DNA of 64,000 bases from Aquisphaera insulae (GTDB taxonomy: Bacteria > Planctomycetota > Planctomycetia > Isosphaerales > Isosphaeraceae), in assembly GCF_011064615.1 (NCBI RefSeq), contig NZ_JAALJH010000041.1:1-64000 (forward strand), read 5' to 3'. Below the pieces are notes generated by a model. The model was not told the DNA's origin, did not search any database, and saw only the letters and a list, made by a program, of their open reading frames with translations. Made by a program: the position numbers and the translations under genes. This document shows positions 18,605 through 27,656 of the stretch, one piece after another; the stretch's first letter is position 1; every line of letters begins with the position of its first letter.

Positions 18605-19234
18605 TCAGACGGCGAGGACGCCCGTGCGGATCAGGTAGGCGAGACGCTCGCGCTGCTCGGGAGAGAGCAAGGCGTGGATCTGGCCGAGGGACCGCACCAG
18701 GACGTCGCGGAGCTGGGTCGCGCTCGAGACCCGGCGGTCGCCGGCGGACGCGGCCCGGGCGGCGTCGAACTCCGCGCCGGCCAGGGCTTCGGCGTAATCG
18801 GACAGGGCGCGACGGTCGTCGACCTCGGCCTGGGCCCGTTCGATCTTCAGGTCGTCGAGGAGCTTCGCGAACGCGGCGACCTGCTTCTCATCCAGGCCCA
18901 GCTCGTGGGCGAGGAAGCGGAGCGGACGCCGGACGCCGAAATCGCCCCGGCCGCCGTGGTCCCGATCGTGAGGATGCGGATGGCCGTGGCGCCCCATGAA
19001 GAAGCCCCTGCGATCCCGAGGATCGCGCTCATGCTCGTGGGGCGGCGGGGGCGGTGGCCCCTGCGCGTATTCTCCCCGATCGTCCTCATGCGGCCGGGGT
19101 GGCGGCCCCTGCGCGTACTCTCCCCGATCGTGCTCATGCGGCCGAGGTGGGGGTGGGCCATGTTCCGGTCCGTGCCCGTGCTGGGGACCGAAATGATGGG
19201 CATGGCGCGCACGGCGCCGGTGGTCGTGGAACAT
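18605..19234 (-). CDS. His-rich Spy/CpxP-like protein
   Basis: A 209-residue protein. The N-terminal 95 residues are very rich in His, Pro, Asp and Arg (RARHAHHF, HGHPHPHDRDHGG) and contain a 16-residue tandem repeat (HDRGEYAQGPPPRP type). The C-terminal half is a four-helix Spy/CpxP/periplasmic-metal-sensor-like domain: LGLDEKQVAAFAKLLDDLKIERAQ, then LLSPEQRERL, the LTxxQ-like signature. A GGAGGA ribosome site precedes the ATG. No signal peptide is seen, unlike true Spy/CpxP, so it is either cytoplasmic or the start is unusual. The His clusters suggest metal binding. Confidence 0.7.
   Translation of the reverse strand: MFHDHRRRARHAHHFGPQHGHGPEHGPPPPRPHEHDRGEYAQGPPPRPHEDDRGEYAQGPPPPPPHEHERDPRDRRGFFMGRHGHPHPHDRDHGGRGDFGVRRPLRFLAHELGLDEKQVAAFAKLLDDLKIERAQAEVDDRRALSDYAEALAGAEFDAARAASAGDRRVSSATQLRDVLVRSLGQIHALLSPEQRERLAYLIRTGVLAV
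19056..19151. repeat. Two 48-bp tandem repeats inside the His-rich gene
   Basis: Two near-identical 48-bp units starting at 19056 and 19104 (opening GGCCCCTGCGCGTA), with a degenerate partial third unit upstream near 19021. They encode the 16-residue repeat HDRGEYAQGPPP in the minus-strand gene and keep its frame, so copy number could vary without breaking the protein. Confidence 0.8.
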
Positions 19235-19429
19235 CGTCGTGATTCCTCCATCTCGCCGGGGCCATTCGCTCCCGGCGGGGACTTCAAACGGCGTGGGCCC
19301 ATTGCCTCACACCGCGCGAATCATACGCGCGATTCGGGCAAGGTCAAGCCGCGATCCTCGCCTCGTCCTCCGCCTCGATCACCCTCCGCGTCCACTCCGA
19401 GCCCCTGCGCCGCCGCGGTGAGTTCCGTC

Positions 19430-22420
19430 TCAGGGTGCCGTGGCCGGCGCCACCTGGGAGCGCGAGGCGAGGTAGGCGAAGAGGTCGCGGACCTCCTCCG
19501 GCGTGAACCGCTCGAGCTGGCCTTCGGGCATCATCGAGATGCCGGTTGTCTTCACGTCCTCGACGTCCTCGCGGGGGAGGACGATCCGCTCGTTGGCGGT
19601 CTGGATGGTCAGGGACTTGTCGTCCTGTGAGCGGATGATGCCGGAGACGATCCGTCCGTCGGTGGTGGCGACGTTGGTCAGCGTGTACTCGCGGGCGACC
19701 GAGGCGCTCGGGTCGAGCACGTTCTCCAGGATGTAGTCGGGGTTGGCGCGGTCGGAGCCGGTGATGTTCGGGCCGACGTCGCCGCCGGCGTCGAACAGCC
19801 GGTGGCACTGGTGGCACGTCCGGCCGAAGACGAGCCGGCCCCGCGCGGGGTCGGCGGCGGGATAGTCCCTGGATGTGAGGATCTCCTTGTACTTGGAGAT
19901 CAGCGCGGCCTTGTCGCCGGCGGTGGGGCGGATCGTGCCCCAGACGGCGGCCAGGCGGTCCTTGACCTTCGCGTCGTTCATCGCCAGGAGCTGCCGGGCG
20001 GTCGTCGTGGTGACGTCCCGACGGGGGACGCGCTTCTGCTCGACGGCATCCAGCAGGGCGAGCGCCCAGGCCGGCCGCGCGGCCAGGGTGGCGACGGCGT
20101 CCTCGCGCTCCGCCTCCGCCAGGTTCGCGTACCGGTCGAGGATCGCGCGCGGGGTCGCCGGGGCGCTGTAGGCGGCCAGGCCCCGGATCGCCCTGGCGCG
20201 GACGGCCGCGTCGTCGAGCATGGGTAGCAGGTCGGCCTCCAGCCCGGGGGCGCGACGCTCCACCAGCACGCCGAGGGCCCGGGTGCGAAGGTCGGCAGGG
20301 CTCGTGGCGTCGGCCGCGATCCTGCGGAGGGTCGAGAGCGCATGCGGGTCGTCCAGGATCATGCCGAGCATCAGCGTCCGCTCCACGACGTCCGGGTCGT
20401 GCGAGGACGCGAGCTTCGCGAAGGCCGCCGGCCAGGCTTCGGGCCGGGCGACGTGCTTGCGCCCCCGCAGGGCCTCGATCGCGCCGGCGAGCAGGTCACG
20501 CCGGACCTCGTCGGCCGCGACGCCGACCGCGGCCATGACCGCAGGCAGGCCCCTCGCCGGGTCGGCGGAGACGGCCCGCCGCGCCAGGTAATTGCGATGC
20601 AGCGGCAGCCCGCACGACGACGCGATCTTCAGGGCACGGTCCGGGTCCAGGGCCGCCAGCGGTTCGAGGCCGTACCAGGCCATGAGCGGGAGCATCGGAT
20701 CCGCGGCGTCGATCTTCGCCCCGGCGAAGGCCTCGGCCATCGCCCAGCGATCGGCGGCCGGGACCCGCTGCATGGCCGAGGCGAGCGCGAGCAGCACGGA
20801 CGGCGACCGCTCCGCGGCGACCATCGCGGCGAGCTTCGCCAGGGCCTCGCCCGCGGGGGGCTCGCGATCGACCCGCAGCCGGACGGCCCAGCCGCGGACG
20901 TCGTCCGCCGGGTCGTCCAGCAGGGCATTCAGCCCGCGGTCGTCGATGCCCCCGGTCGCGTAGAGGGCCCAGAGCGCGCGGAGACGGCGGGGGACCTCGG
21001 GATGGGACCTCAGCAGGTCGCGGAGGATCTCATGGACCCCCGCCAGGTCGGCGCCGGCCGCGGCCCGCTCCTGGAGGATCCGGCGCGCGGTGCGGACGTG
21101 CCACTCGTTCCGGTGGAGCACCAGCCGGGCGAGGTCCGGGGACGGCATCGCGGCGAGGTCCACCTTCGATGGCTTGATCTCTCCATAAGTCAGCTTGTAA
21201 ATCCGGCCGTTCTCGCGGTGGGCGTTGTCGGCGTCGGTGTCGTGACACTCGCCGCGGTCGGTCCAGTCGGTGAAATAGACGGCGCCGTCGGGGCCGGACT
21301 TCAGCTCCAGGCCGCGGAACCAGGAGTCGTCGACGAGGAGGAGGTCCTTCTCGTGCCGGGCCACGTAGCCCGAGCCCCGGCGCTCGAGCCGATCGCGGTT
21401 GGCGCGATGGCCGTGGAGGTTGAACGTGAGCAGGGCGCCGCGGTAGGCCTCGGGCCAGTTGTCCCCCTGGTAGATCATGGCGCCGACATGGGCGTGGCCC
21501 CCCCCGGCCGCGTCGTGGCGCTCGTGGCCCTTCCCGTCGCGCGACTCGGTCCAGTTGCCGCCGGCCCAGTGGATGTGGTCGGCGCAGGTGTCGATCAGCC
21601 CGTAGCTGTTGGGGTTGATGTCCTGGCCGTACATCCGCTGGAAGTGGGCGCCGGGGGCGACGTGGTAGACGTGCGGCAGGACGCAGTTGGTGATGAAGGC
21701 CTCGCCGCGGTCGTCGAAGTCCAGGCCCCAGGGATTGGTCGTGCCGTGGGCCACGGCCTCGAAGGCCCGCCGCGTGGGGTGATACCGCCAGACGCCGCAG
21801 TTCATCTTCGTCCGCTTCTCGTCGGGCGTGCCGGGCCTGCCCACGTTCGAGTTGGACTGGATCCCGTTGCAGCCCCAGAGCCAGCCGTCCGGCCCCCATT
21901 TGAGGGCATTGAACATATTATGCTCTGCCTTCACGTCCCAGCCGTCGAGGACGACGACCGGCTCGGAGTCCGGGCGGTCGTCGCCGTCCCTGTCCGGGAA
22001 GAAGAGCAGGTTGGGCGTGTCGCAGACCCAGACGCCGCCGAAGCCGACTTCGATCCCCGTGAAGCTGTGCCCGCGGTCGTAGAAGACGGTGCGGCGGTCG
22101 AACTTGCCGTCGCCGTCGCCGTCCTCGAGGACGAGGATCCGGTCCTTGCCGTTCGGGCTCCCCCCCTTCCAGATTGGGTAGGACGTGTTCTCCACGACCC
22201 AGAGCCGCCCCTTCGCGTCGATCGTGAAGGCGATCGGCTGGACGACGTCCGGCTCGGCGGCGAAGAGCGTGACCTTGAAGCCCGGCGGCACGGTCATCCG
22301 CGCGGGGGCCTCGGCCGCGGGGACCGGCCCGCGGGCGTCCTCGGCGGCGAGCCCGCGATGGGGCATCGACAGGGCGATCAGGCCCATGATGAGGGGCGGG
22401 AGCGAGCGGCGGACCAGCAT
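19430..22420 (-). CDS. PVC-type haem-binding CxxCH protein (propeller-HEAT-cytochrome c)
   Basis: A 996-residue exported protein with a signal peptide (MLVRRSLPPLIMGLIALSMPHRGLA). Residues of about 40-400 are the membrane-bound-dehydrogenase-type beta-propeller (VPPGFKVTLFAAEPDVVQPIAF, GRLWVVENTSYP). The middle (about 430-800) is HEAT-like helical repeats. The C-terminal region is a cytochrome c domain with CHQCH in GRTCHQCHRLFDAGGDVGPNITG and a PE-x2-GQLERFTPEEVRDLFAYL tail, as in the planctomycete TIGR02603-type proteins. The start at 22420 has GGAG eight bases upstream. It likely takes electrons from oxidation of a sugar or related compound in the periplasm; the substrate is unknown. Confidence 0.9.
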   Translation of the reverse strand: MLVRRSLPPLIMGLIALSMPHRGLAAEDARGPVPAAEAPARMTVPPGFKVTLFAAEPDVVQPIAFTIDAKGRLWVVENTSYPIWKGGSPNGKDRILVLEDGDGDGKFDRRTVFYDRGHSFTGIEVGFGGVWVCDTPNLLFFPDRDGDDRPDSEPVVVLDGWDVKAEHNMFNALKWGPDGWLWGCNGIQSNSNVGRPGTPDEKRTKMNCGVWRYHPTRRAFEAVAHGTTNPWGLDFDDRGEAFITNCVLPHVYHVAPGAHFQRMYGQDINPNSYGLIDTCADHIHWAGGNWTESRDGKGHERHDAAGGGHAHVGAMIYQGDNWPEAYRGALLTFNLHGHRANRDRLERRGSGYVARHEKDLLLVDDSWFRGLELKSGPDGAVYFTDWTDRGECHDTDADNAHRENGRIYKLTYGEIKPSKVDLAAMPSPDLARLVLHRNEWHVRTARRILQERAAAGADLAGVHEILRDLLRSHPEVPRRLRALWALYATGGIDDRGLNALLDDPADDVRGWAVRLRVDREPPAGEALAKLAAMVAAERSPSVLLALASAMQRVPAADRWAMAEAFAGAKIDAADPMLPLMAWYGLEPLAALDPDRALKIASSCGLPLHRNYLARRAVSADPARGLPAVMAAVGVAADEVRRDLLAGAIEALRGRKHVARPEAWPAAFAKLASSHDPDVVERTLMLGMILDDPHALSTLRRIAADATSPADLRTRALGVLVERRAPGLEADLLPMLDDAAVRARAIRGLAAYSAPATPRAILDRYANLAEAEREDAVATLAARPAWALALLDAVEQKRVPRRDVTTTTARQLLAMNDAKVKDRLAAVWGTIRPTAGDKAALISKYKEILTSRDYPAADPARGRLVFGRTCHQCHRLFDAGGDVGPNITGSDRANPDYILENVLDPSASVAREYTLTNVATTDGRIVSGIIRSQDDKSLTIQTANERIVLPREDVEDVKTTGISMMPEGQLERFTPEEVRDLFAYLASRSQVAPATAP

Positions 22421-22580
22421 GGGCACGGCTCCGGGCGACGAGGGAAGAGCGGCGACCCTGCGAGCATACGGACTGGGCGTCCGTCCCGAAACCCCCGGCC
22501 GGCGGTCACGCCAGGGCCGGGGAATGGGGACGGGCACCTCGAAGGCCCGGGGCCCGCCCCCAGTTCCCCATGCGGCCGGC

Positions 22581-25298
22581 CTATTTGCCCTTCAGCGCCT
22601 CGATCTGCTTGCGAAGGTCGCGGAGTCGGGCCTCCAGGTCCTCGGCCTGCTTCTCCAGGTCCTTGACCGATTTCGAGGAGTCCGCCGAGGCCGCGGCCGG
22701 GGCCTTCGGCACGGTGCCGCCCAGGGCGGTCACGGCGCGCTCGAGGCCGGCGCGGGGGGAGCTGCCGCCGAAGCCGATGAAGGCGGCGGGACCTCGGGGC
22801 TCCTTCGCAAGCCGGGCCTCGAGCGCCGGCAGGGCCTTCTTGAGCTTCAGCTCGGCGAGCAGACTCCAGGCCTGGGAGCGGGTGTTCTTGTCCGGGTCGT
22901 CGATCAGGGGGATCAGCCGCTCCTGGAGGGCCTGGTCGTCCTTCGCGACCCGAGAGAAGACGCGGAGGGCCGCCGACCGGAGCTCCGCGGGCTGGCCGTG
23001 CGGGATGTAGGTGGCGACGAGCTCGCGGGCCTGCGGGGTGGCCTCCTCGGTCAGCAGGTCGAGGGCCCGAGCGGCCAGCCGGTGCTTGCCGGCGGGATCC
23101 TTGAGCGCGGCCTTGAGCAGCGCGTCGATGTCCTTGACCTTCCACCGCGCCAGGGTCTGGAGGGCCGTCGTGCGGGCGCCGTAGGACTCGCCGGGGTTGG
23201 CCCAGATCGACCGCAGCAGGGCCTCGGTCGCGGGGTCCTGCTTGAGCCGTGCCAGGCCCTGCACGGCCGCCACGCGGACGCGGGGCTCGGCGTCCTTCGC
23301 GGCCTCCACCAGCGAGCCGCGGTAGGTATCCTCGAGCAGCGGCGGCGCCGACGCCGGCCCTCCCGGGCCGCGACGGCGGCGGCGGGCGCCCTCGGTGCCG
23401 CCGACGATCTCCACCAGGGCGGTCCGGGCGGATGGGGCCTTCTCGCGCCTCCAGGCCTTCTGGAGCGCCTCCTGCACGCGGGAGTCTTCCTTGTTCTCGG
23501 GCTTCGCCAGGGCCCGCGCGGCGTTCAGTCGGCAGACGACGCAGCGGGCGTGCTCGAGCTCGAAGATCGACTCCTCGACCGGCTTGTCGAAGGCGAGCTC
23601 CTTGACGAGCCAGCAGTCGGGGTCGACCTGGACCATCGCCGGCTTCGACTCGGCGGGGATCACGAATTCCTGGCTCGCCCCCTCGAGCACGACCGGGACG
23701 ACCTTCGCCTTGCCGGACGCGTCGGTCAGCTCGACCGTGGTGGGGATCGTGAAGTAGGGCGTCTGGTCGTCCGCCTTCTGGGCCTGCGCCACCTTCAGGC
23801 GGACGGTGTGGTCGGCGTCCTCGTACCGCCAGCTCGCCTTCAGCTCGGGGTGGCCGGCCTTGTAGAGCCACTGGTCGAAGAACGGCTTGAGGTCCTTGCC
23901 GGTGGCCTCCTCCATGGCCTTGCGGAAGTCCTCCGTCTCCACGACCTGGAATTTATGCTTCGACACATAATGACGGATACCCTTCCACCAGTTCTCCTCG
24001 CCGAGCTGGCCGCGGAGCATGTGGAGGGTGCAGCCCCCCTTGGCATAGGTCATGCCGTCGAACATCTGCATGGGGGAGGCGTACCGATTCTCGACGATCG
24101 GCCGGCGGTACATCCGGTCGTTGCCGAGGTAGCTCTTGAGCTCGCCGTCCATCACCAGCCGGAACTCGTCCTCGCCGCGGTCGTGCTGGGCGAAGAGCGG
24201 GTCGAAGTAGGAGGCGAAGCCCTCGTTGAGCCAGATGTGCGACCAGTCCTTGCAGGTCATCAGGTCGCCGAACCACTGGTGGGCGAGCTCGTGCGCCACC
24301 AGGCTGTCCTGGCTGCGTTCCAGGGCCTCGGTCGCGTCGATCAGGGCGTCGTCGGTCATCGAGGTGGCCGAGGTGTTCTCCATGCCGCCGTTGAAGTCTG
24401 GCAGGCAGACCTGGGCGTACTTGGGATACGCGTACGGCTGGCCGGTGGCGCCGTTGAAGAACGCGATCATCTTCGGCGTCTTGCCCATGAAGCGGCGGGC
24501 CGTGGCCTCGTCGACGTGCTTCTGGACGTAGTAGTCGACCGGGAGGTTGCCGAGGCGATCGTGGAAGGCGGAGAAGTCGGACGCGGCCACGGTGATCAGG
24601 TACGAGGAGATCGGCTGGTCCATCTTCCAGTGGAACGTCCGCGTGCCGTCGGGGTTCTCCTTCGTCCCCACGAGCGTCCCGTTCGAGACCACGCTCATCG
24701 GCTTGGCCACGGTGATGATCATCTCGCTGGTGATCCGGTCATTCGGGTAGTCGTAGCAAGGGAGCCAGAGGTGGTTGTCCTCCGCCTCGCCCTGGGTCCA
24801 GATGGCCGGCGCCCGGTCGGGATAGGCGGGGTCGCCGTCGATGAAGTGGAGCCCCGCCGCCGGATGGCCGCTGTAGGCGATCGCGACGTCGATCGTGTCC
24901 TCCGGCCCGTACGGCTTATCGAGCGTGATCGCGAGCTTGCCGTCCTTGACCGCGAACTTGCAGGCCGCCTTCGACGGCCCGGCCGTGACCTTGGTGACGG
25001 TGAGGTCCGGGCCGATATCCAGGCTGAGCGTATCCTGGAACGGATGCGTCGGGGAGAGCGTGTGCGTGACCGTGCCGCGCACCTCCTTCTTCCGCGCGTC
25101 GAGCGTCAGCTCCGCCTTGACGTGCTTCAGGTCCACCTCCTTGATCCGGCCGAACTGCCGGGGCGTCCCCGGCGGCGCGAACGGCCGGCGCCGGGGCGGG
25201 CCGTCCTCCGGCGGCCCCTGGGCGGCCACGATCGCGGGGCAGATCAGCATCAGCAGGACCGGAAAAGAGGAGCACCATCTCGTCAGGTTGCGGGGCAT
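22581..25298 (-). CDS. Secreted M1 family metallopeptidase with C-terminal HEAT repeats
   Basis: A 905-residue exported aminopeptidase-type protein with a signal peptide ending near VAAQG. The GGMEN substrate motif is at 304-308, and the zinc site is HELAH (336-340) with the third ligand E359 in WLNEGFASY, all complete. After the catalytic domain (to about 500), residues of about 560-860 are HEAT-like repeats (VRVAAVQGLARLKQDP, HRLAARALDLLTEEA), and the last 40 residues form a coiled coil (LEKQAEDLEARLRDLRKQIEALKGK). It should cleave N-terminal residues from peptides outside the cytoplasm. It lies 160 bases upstream of the PVC cytochrome gene on the same strand, possibly in one unit. Confidence 0.9.
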   Translation of the reverse strand: MPRNLTRWCSSFPVLLMLICPAIVAAQGPPEDGPPRRRPFAPPGTPRQFGRIKEVDLKHVKAELTLDARKKEVRGTVTHTLSPTHPFQDTLSLDIGPDLTVTKVTAGPSKAACKFAVKDGKLAITLDKPYGPEDTIDVAIAYSGHPAAGLHFIDGDPAYPDRAPAIWTQGEAEDNHLWLPCYDYPNDRITSEMIITVAKPMSVVSNGTLVGTKENPDGTRTFHWKMDQPISSYLITVAASDFSAFHDRLGNLPVDYYVQKHVDEATARRFMGKTPKMIAFFNGATGQPYAYPKYAQVCLPDFNGGMENTSATSMTDDALIDATEALERSQDSLVAHELAHQWFGDLMTCKDWSHIWLNEGFASYFDPLFAQHDRGEDEFRLVMDGELKSYLGNDRMYRRPIVENRYASPMQMFDGMTYAKGGCTLHMLRGQLGEENWWKGIRHYVSKHKFQVVETEDFRKAMEEATGKDLKPFFDQWLYKAGHPELKASWRYEDADHTVRLKVAQAQKADDQTPYFTIPTTVELTDASGKAKVVPVVLEGASQEFVIPAESKPAMVQVDPDCWLVKELAFDKPVEESIFELEHARCVVCRLNAARALAKPENKEDSRVQEALQKAWRREKAPSARTALVEIVGGTEGARRRRRGPGGPASAPPLLEDTYRGSLVEAAKDAEPRVRVAAVQGLARLKQDPATEALLRSIWANPGESYGARTTALQTLARWKVKDIDALLKAALKDPAGKHRLAARALDLLTEEATPQARELVATYIPHGQPAELRSAALRVFSRVAKDDQALQERLIPLIDDPDKNTRSQAWSLLAELKLKKALPALEARLAKEPRGPAAFIGFGGSSPRAGLERAVTALGGTVPKAPAAASADSSKSVKDLEKQAEDLEARLRDLRKQIEALKGK

Positions 25299-25553
25299 GA
25301 AGGCTCCCTCGGGAGTACTGGTGGATTGCCGGAAGGGCGGACATCGACGCCCGTCGCGAGTTCAGGCTGGGAAAGACGGCCTGAGACAGGGCATCATGTA
25401 TGTTGCGGCCCGAAGTCTCCTGTTCTACTCTCGGGGGTAATCCCCGGTCAACCAGGAGATCTCGGGGCTTTTCGCCGATTACAACAATTGTAGGAATCGG
25501 GCTGTCTACCCGGATCATTCCGGGGGGACGGCGATCCCGTTTTCCTGCCGCGG

Positions 25554-27569
25554 ATGACCCCGATGAACCGATTCGGCTTCGTGCGTGTGACCTGTGCGAC
25601 GTTGCGGACGACGGTCGCCAGCCCGGAGGCCAACTGCCGCGAGATCGTCCGGGTGCTCGATTCGGTGACGGACAGCGACGTCGTGGTCTTCCCGGAGCTT
25701 TCGCTGACGGGGTACACGTGCGGGGACCTCTTCGGGCAGGATGTGCTCCTGGACGGCGCGGCGCGGGTCCTGGGCGAGATCGCCGCGACGACGGCCGGGC
25801 GGAAGCAGCTCGTGGTGGTGGGGCTGCCGGTCCGGCTGGAGAACGGCCTCTACAACGCGGCCGCGGTGCTCGCCGATGGCGAGATCCTCGGGATCGTCCC
25901 CAAGCAGAGCCTGCCGAACTACAAGGAGTTCTACGAGAGCCGCTGGTTCCGGCCGGCCGACGGCACGGAGCCCCTGGAGGTGGAGATCGCCGGCCGGTCG
26001 GTCCCGTTCGGCGTGGACCTGCTGTTCGAGTCCGCCGGGGTGCCGGGGCTCCCCGTGGTCGTCGGCGTGGAGATCTGCGAGGACCTCTGGGTGCCGATCC
26101 CGCCGAGCTCGTACCAGGCGGCGGCGGGGGCGGCCATCCTGCTCAATCCGTCGGCGAGCAACGAGACGATCGGCAAGAGCGCGTACCGGAAGGACCTGGT
26201 CGTCGGGCAATCCGGGCGGTGCGTCGCCGCCTACGCCTATGCGGGCTCGGGGCCGACCGAGTCCACCACGGACATCGTCTTCGCCGGCCACAGCCTGATC
26301 GCCGAGAACGGCCGGCTGCTGGAAGAGTCCGCCCGGGTCGGGGACGGCTCGCCGTTGCGCCGGGGCTCGTACTGGATCACGTCGGATGTGGACGTGGGCC
26401 GGATCCTGGCGGAGCGGCGGACGACCACGACCTTCGACCAGGGCTCGCGGTTCGTCCGGCCGTACCGCCGGATCGACTTCGCGCTGGCGACGGACATGGC
26501 CGGCCTGAGGCGGTTCGTCCCGGGCGCGCCGTTCGTGCCGGCGGAGGGGCCGGAGCTGCATCGCCGCTGCGCCGAGATCTTCGGCATCCAGTGCGCGGGG
26601 CTGGCCAAGCGGGTGGAGCAGCTCCCAGCGGGGACGTCGCTGAACATCGGCGTCTCCGGCGGGCTCGACTCGACGCTCTCGCTGCTGGTGACGGTCAAGA
26701 CCTGCGACCTGCTGGGCCTCGACCGCTCGGTCGTCCGGGGCCTGACCATGCCGGGCTTCGGCACGACCTCGCGGACCCGGCAGAACGCGCTCGACCTGAT
26801 GGGGCACCTGGGGATCTCGCCGGAGACGATCGACATCTCCGAGCTGGCGCTGCAGACGTTCCGGGAACTCGGCCACCAGCCCTTCGGCATCGACTGCCGC
26901 GGCCTGGACGTGCCGGCCTTCCGCGAGGCCCTGGCGCGGCGGCCCGCCGGCGCCCGCAACGACCTGACGTTCGAGAACGTGCAGGCCCGGCTGCGGACGT
27001 TCCTGCTGATGTCGCGGGGGTTCGTCGTCGGCACGGGGGACCTCTCGGAGCTGGCCCTCGGCTGGTGCACGTACAATGCCGATCACATGAGCATGTACAA
27101 TCCGAATTGCTCGATCCCCAAGACGCTGGTGAAGTTCCTGGTCCGCTACGTCGCGGAGCACGAGTTCCCCGCCGGGCCGGTCCGCGACACCCTGATGTCG
27201 ATCGCGGAGACGCTGATCTCGCCGGAGCTGCTGCCGGCCTCGGCCGCCGGCGAGATCGAGCAGTCGACGGAGGGGACCCTGGGGCCGTACGAGATCCACG
27301 ACTTCATCCTCTTCCACGCGATCCGCTGCGGCTATTCGCCGGAGAAGGTCCGGTTCCTGTCCGGGTTCGCCGCATTCACGCAGGAGTATCCCCCCGCGCT
27401 CTTCGAGCGGACCATGAGGACGTTCTTCACGCGGTTCTTCCGCCAGCAGTACAAGCGGTCGTGCGTGCCCGACGGCCCCAAGGTCGGCACCGTCAGCCTC
27501 TCCCCCCGCGGCGACTGGCGGATGCCCAGCGACGCCGACCCGGCGGCGTGGCTGGGGCACGCCGAATAA
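25554..27569 (+). CDS. nadE: Glutamine-dependent NAD(+) synthase
   Basis: A 671-residue two-domain enzyme. The N-terminal nitrilase-type glutaminase has E48 (VVFPELSLTGY), K117 (IVPKQSLPNY) and C175 (VEICEDLW). The C-terminal ammonia-dependent NAD synthetase has the PP-loop SGGLDST near residue 370, followed by RTRQNA and STAEL-like segments (GTGDLSELALGWCTYNADHMSMYN). It amidates deamido-NAD to NAD using glutamine and ATP in the cytoplasm. The length fits the long bacterial form. The start could be ATG 25554 or 25563. Single gene, divergent from the M1 peptidase. Confidence 0.95.
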   Translation: MTPMNRFGFVRVTCATLRTTVASPEANCREIVRVLDSVTDSDVVVFPELSLTGYTCGDLFGQDVLLDGAARVLGEIAATTAGRKQLVVVGLPVRLENGLYNAAAVLADGEILGIVPKQSLPNYKEFYESRWFRPADGTEPLEVEIAGRSVPFGVDLLFESAGVPGLPVVVGVEICEDLWVPIPPSSYQAAAGAAILLNPSASNETIGKSAYRKDLVVGQSGRCVAAYAYAGSGPTESTTDIVFAGHSLIAENGRLLEESARVGDGSPLRRGSYWITSDVDVGRILAERRTTTTFDQGSRFVRPYRRIDFALATDMAGLRRFVPGAPFVPAEGPELHRRCAEIFGIQCAGLAKRVEQLPAGTSLNIGVSGGLDSTLSLLVTVKTCDLLGLDRSVVRGLTMPGFGTTSRTRQNALDLMGHLGISPETIDISELALQTFRELGHQPFGIDCRGLDVPAFREALARRPAGARNDLTFENVQARLRTFLLMSRGFVVGTGDLSELALGWCTYNADHMSMYNPNCSIPKTLVKFLVRYVAEHEFPAGPVRDTLMSIAETLISPELLPASAAGEIEQSTEGTLGPYEIHDFILFHAIRCGYSPEKVRFLSGFAAFTQEYPPALFERTMRTFFTRFFRQQYKRSCVPDGPKVGTVSLSPRGDWRMPSDADPAAWLGHAE

Positions 27570-27656
27570 TCCGCACGACCCCGTCGTCTCTTCCCTCCAG
27601 TGGCACGCGAGGGCGCAGCCCCATTTCCCACGCGTCACACATTGGGAACCCCTCTC

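Noticed and set aside
22430-22580. Imperfect GC-rich inverted repeat between the M1 peptidase and PVC cytochrome genes as a terminator
   Set aside because: The arms match imperfectly over a long loop and no T tract follows, so it was not listed.
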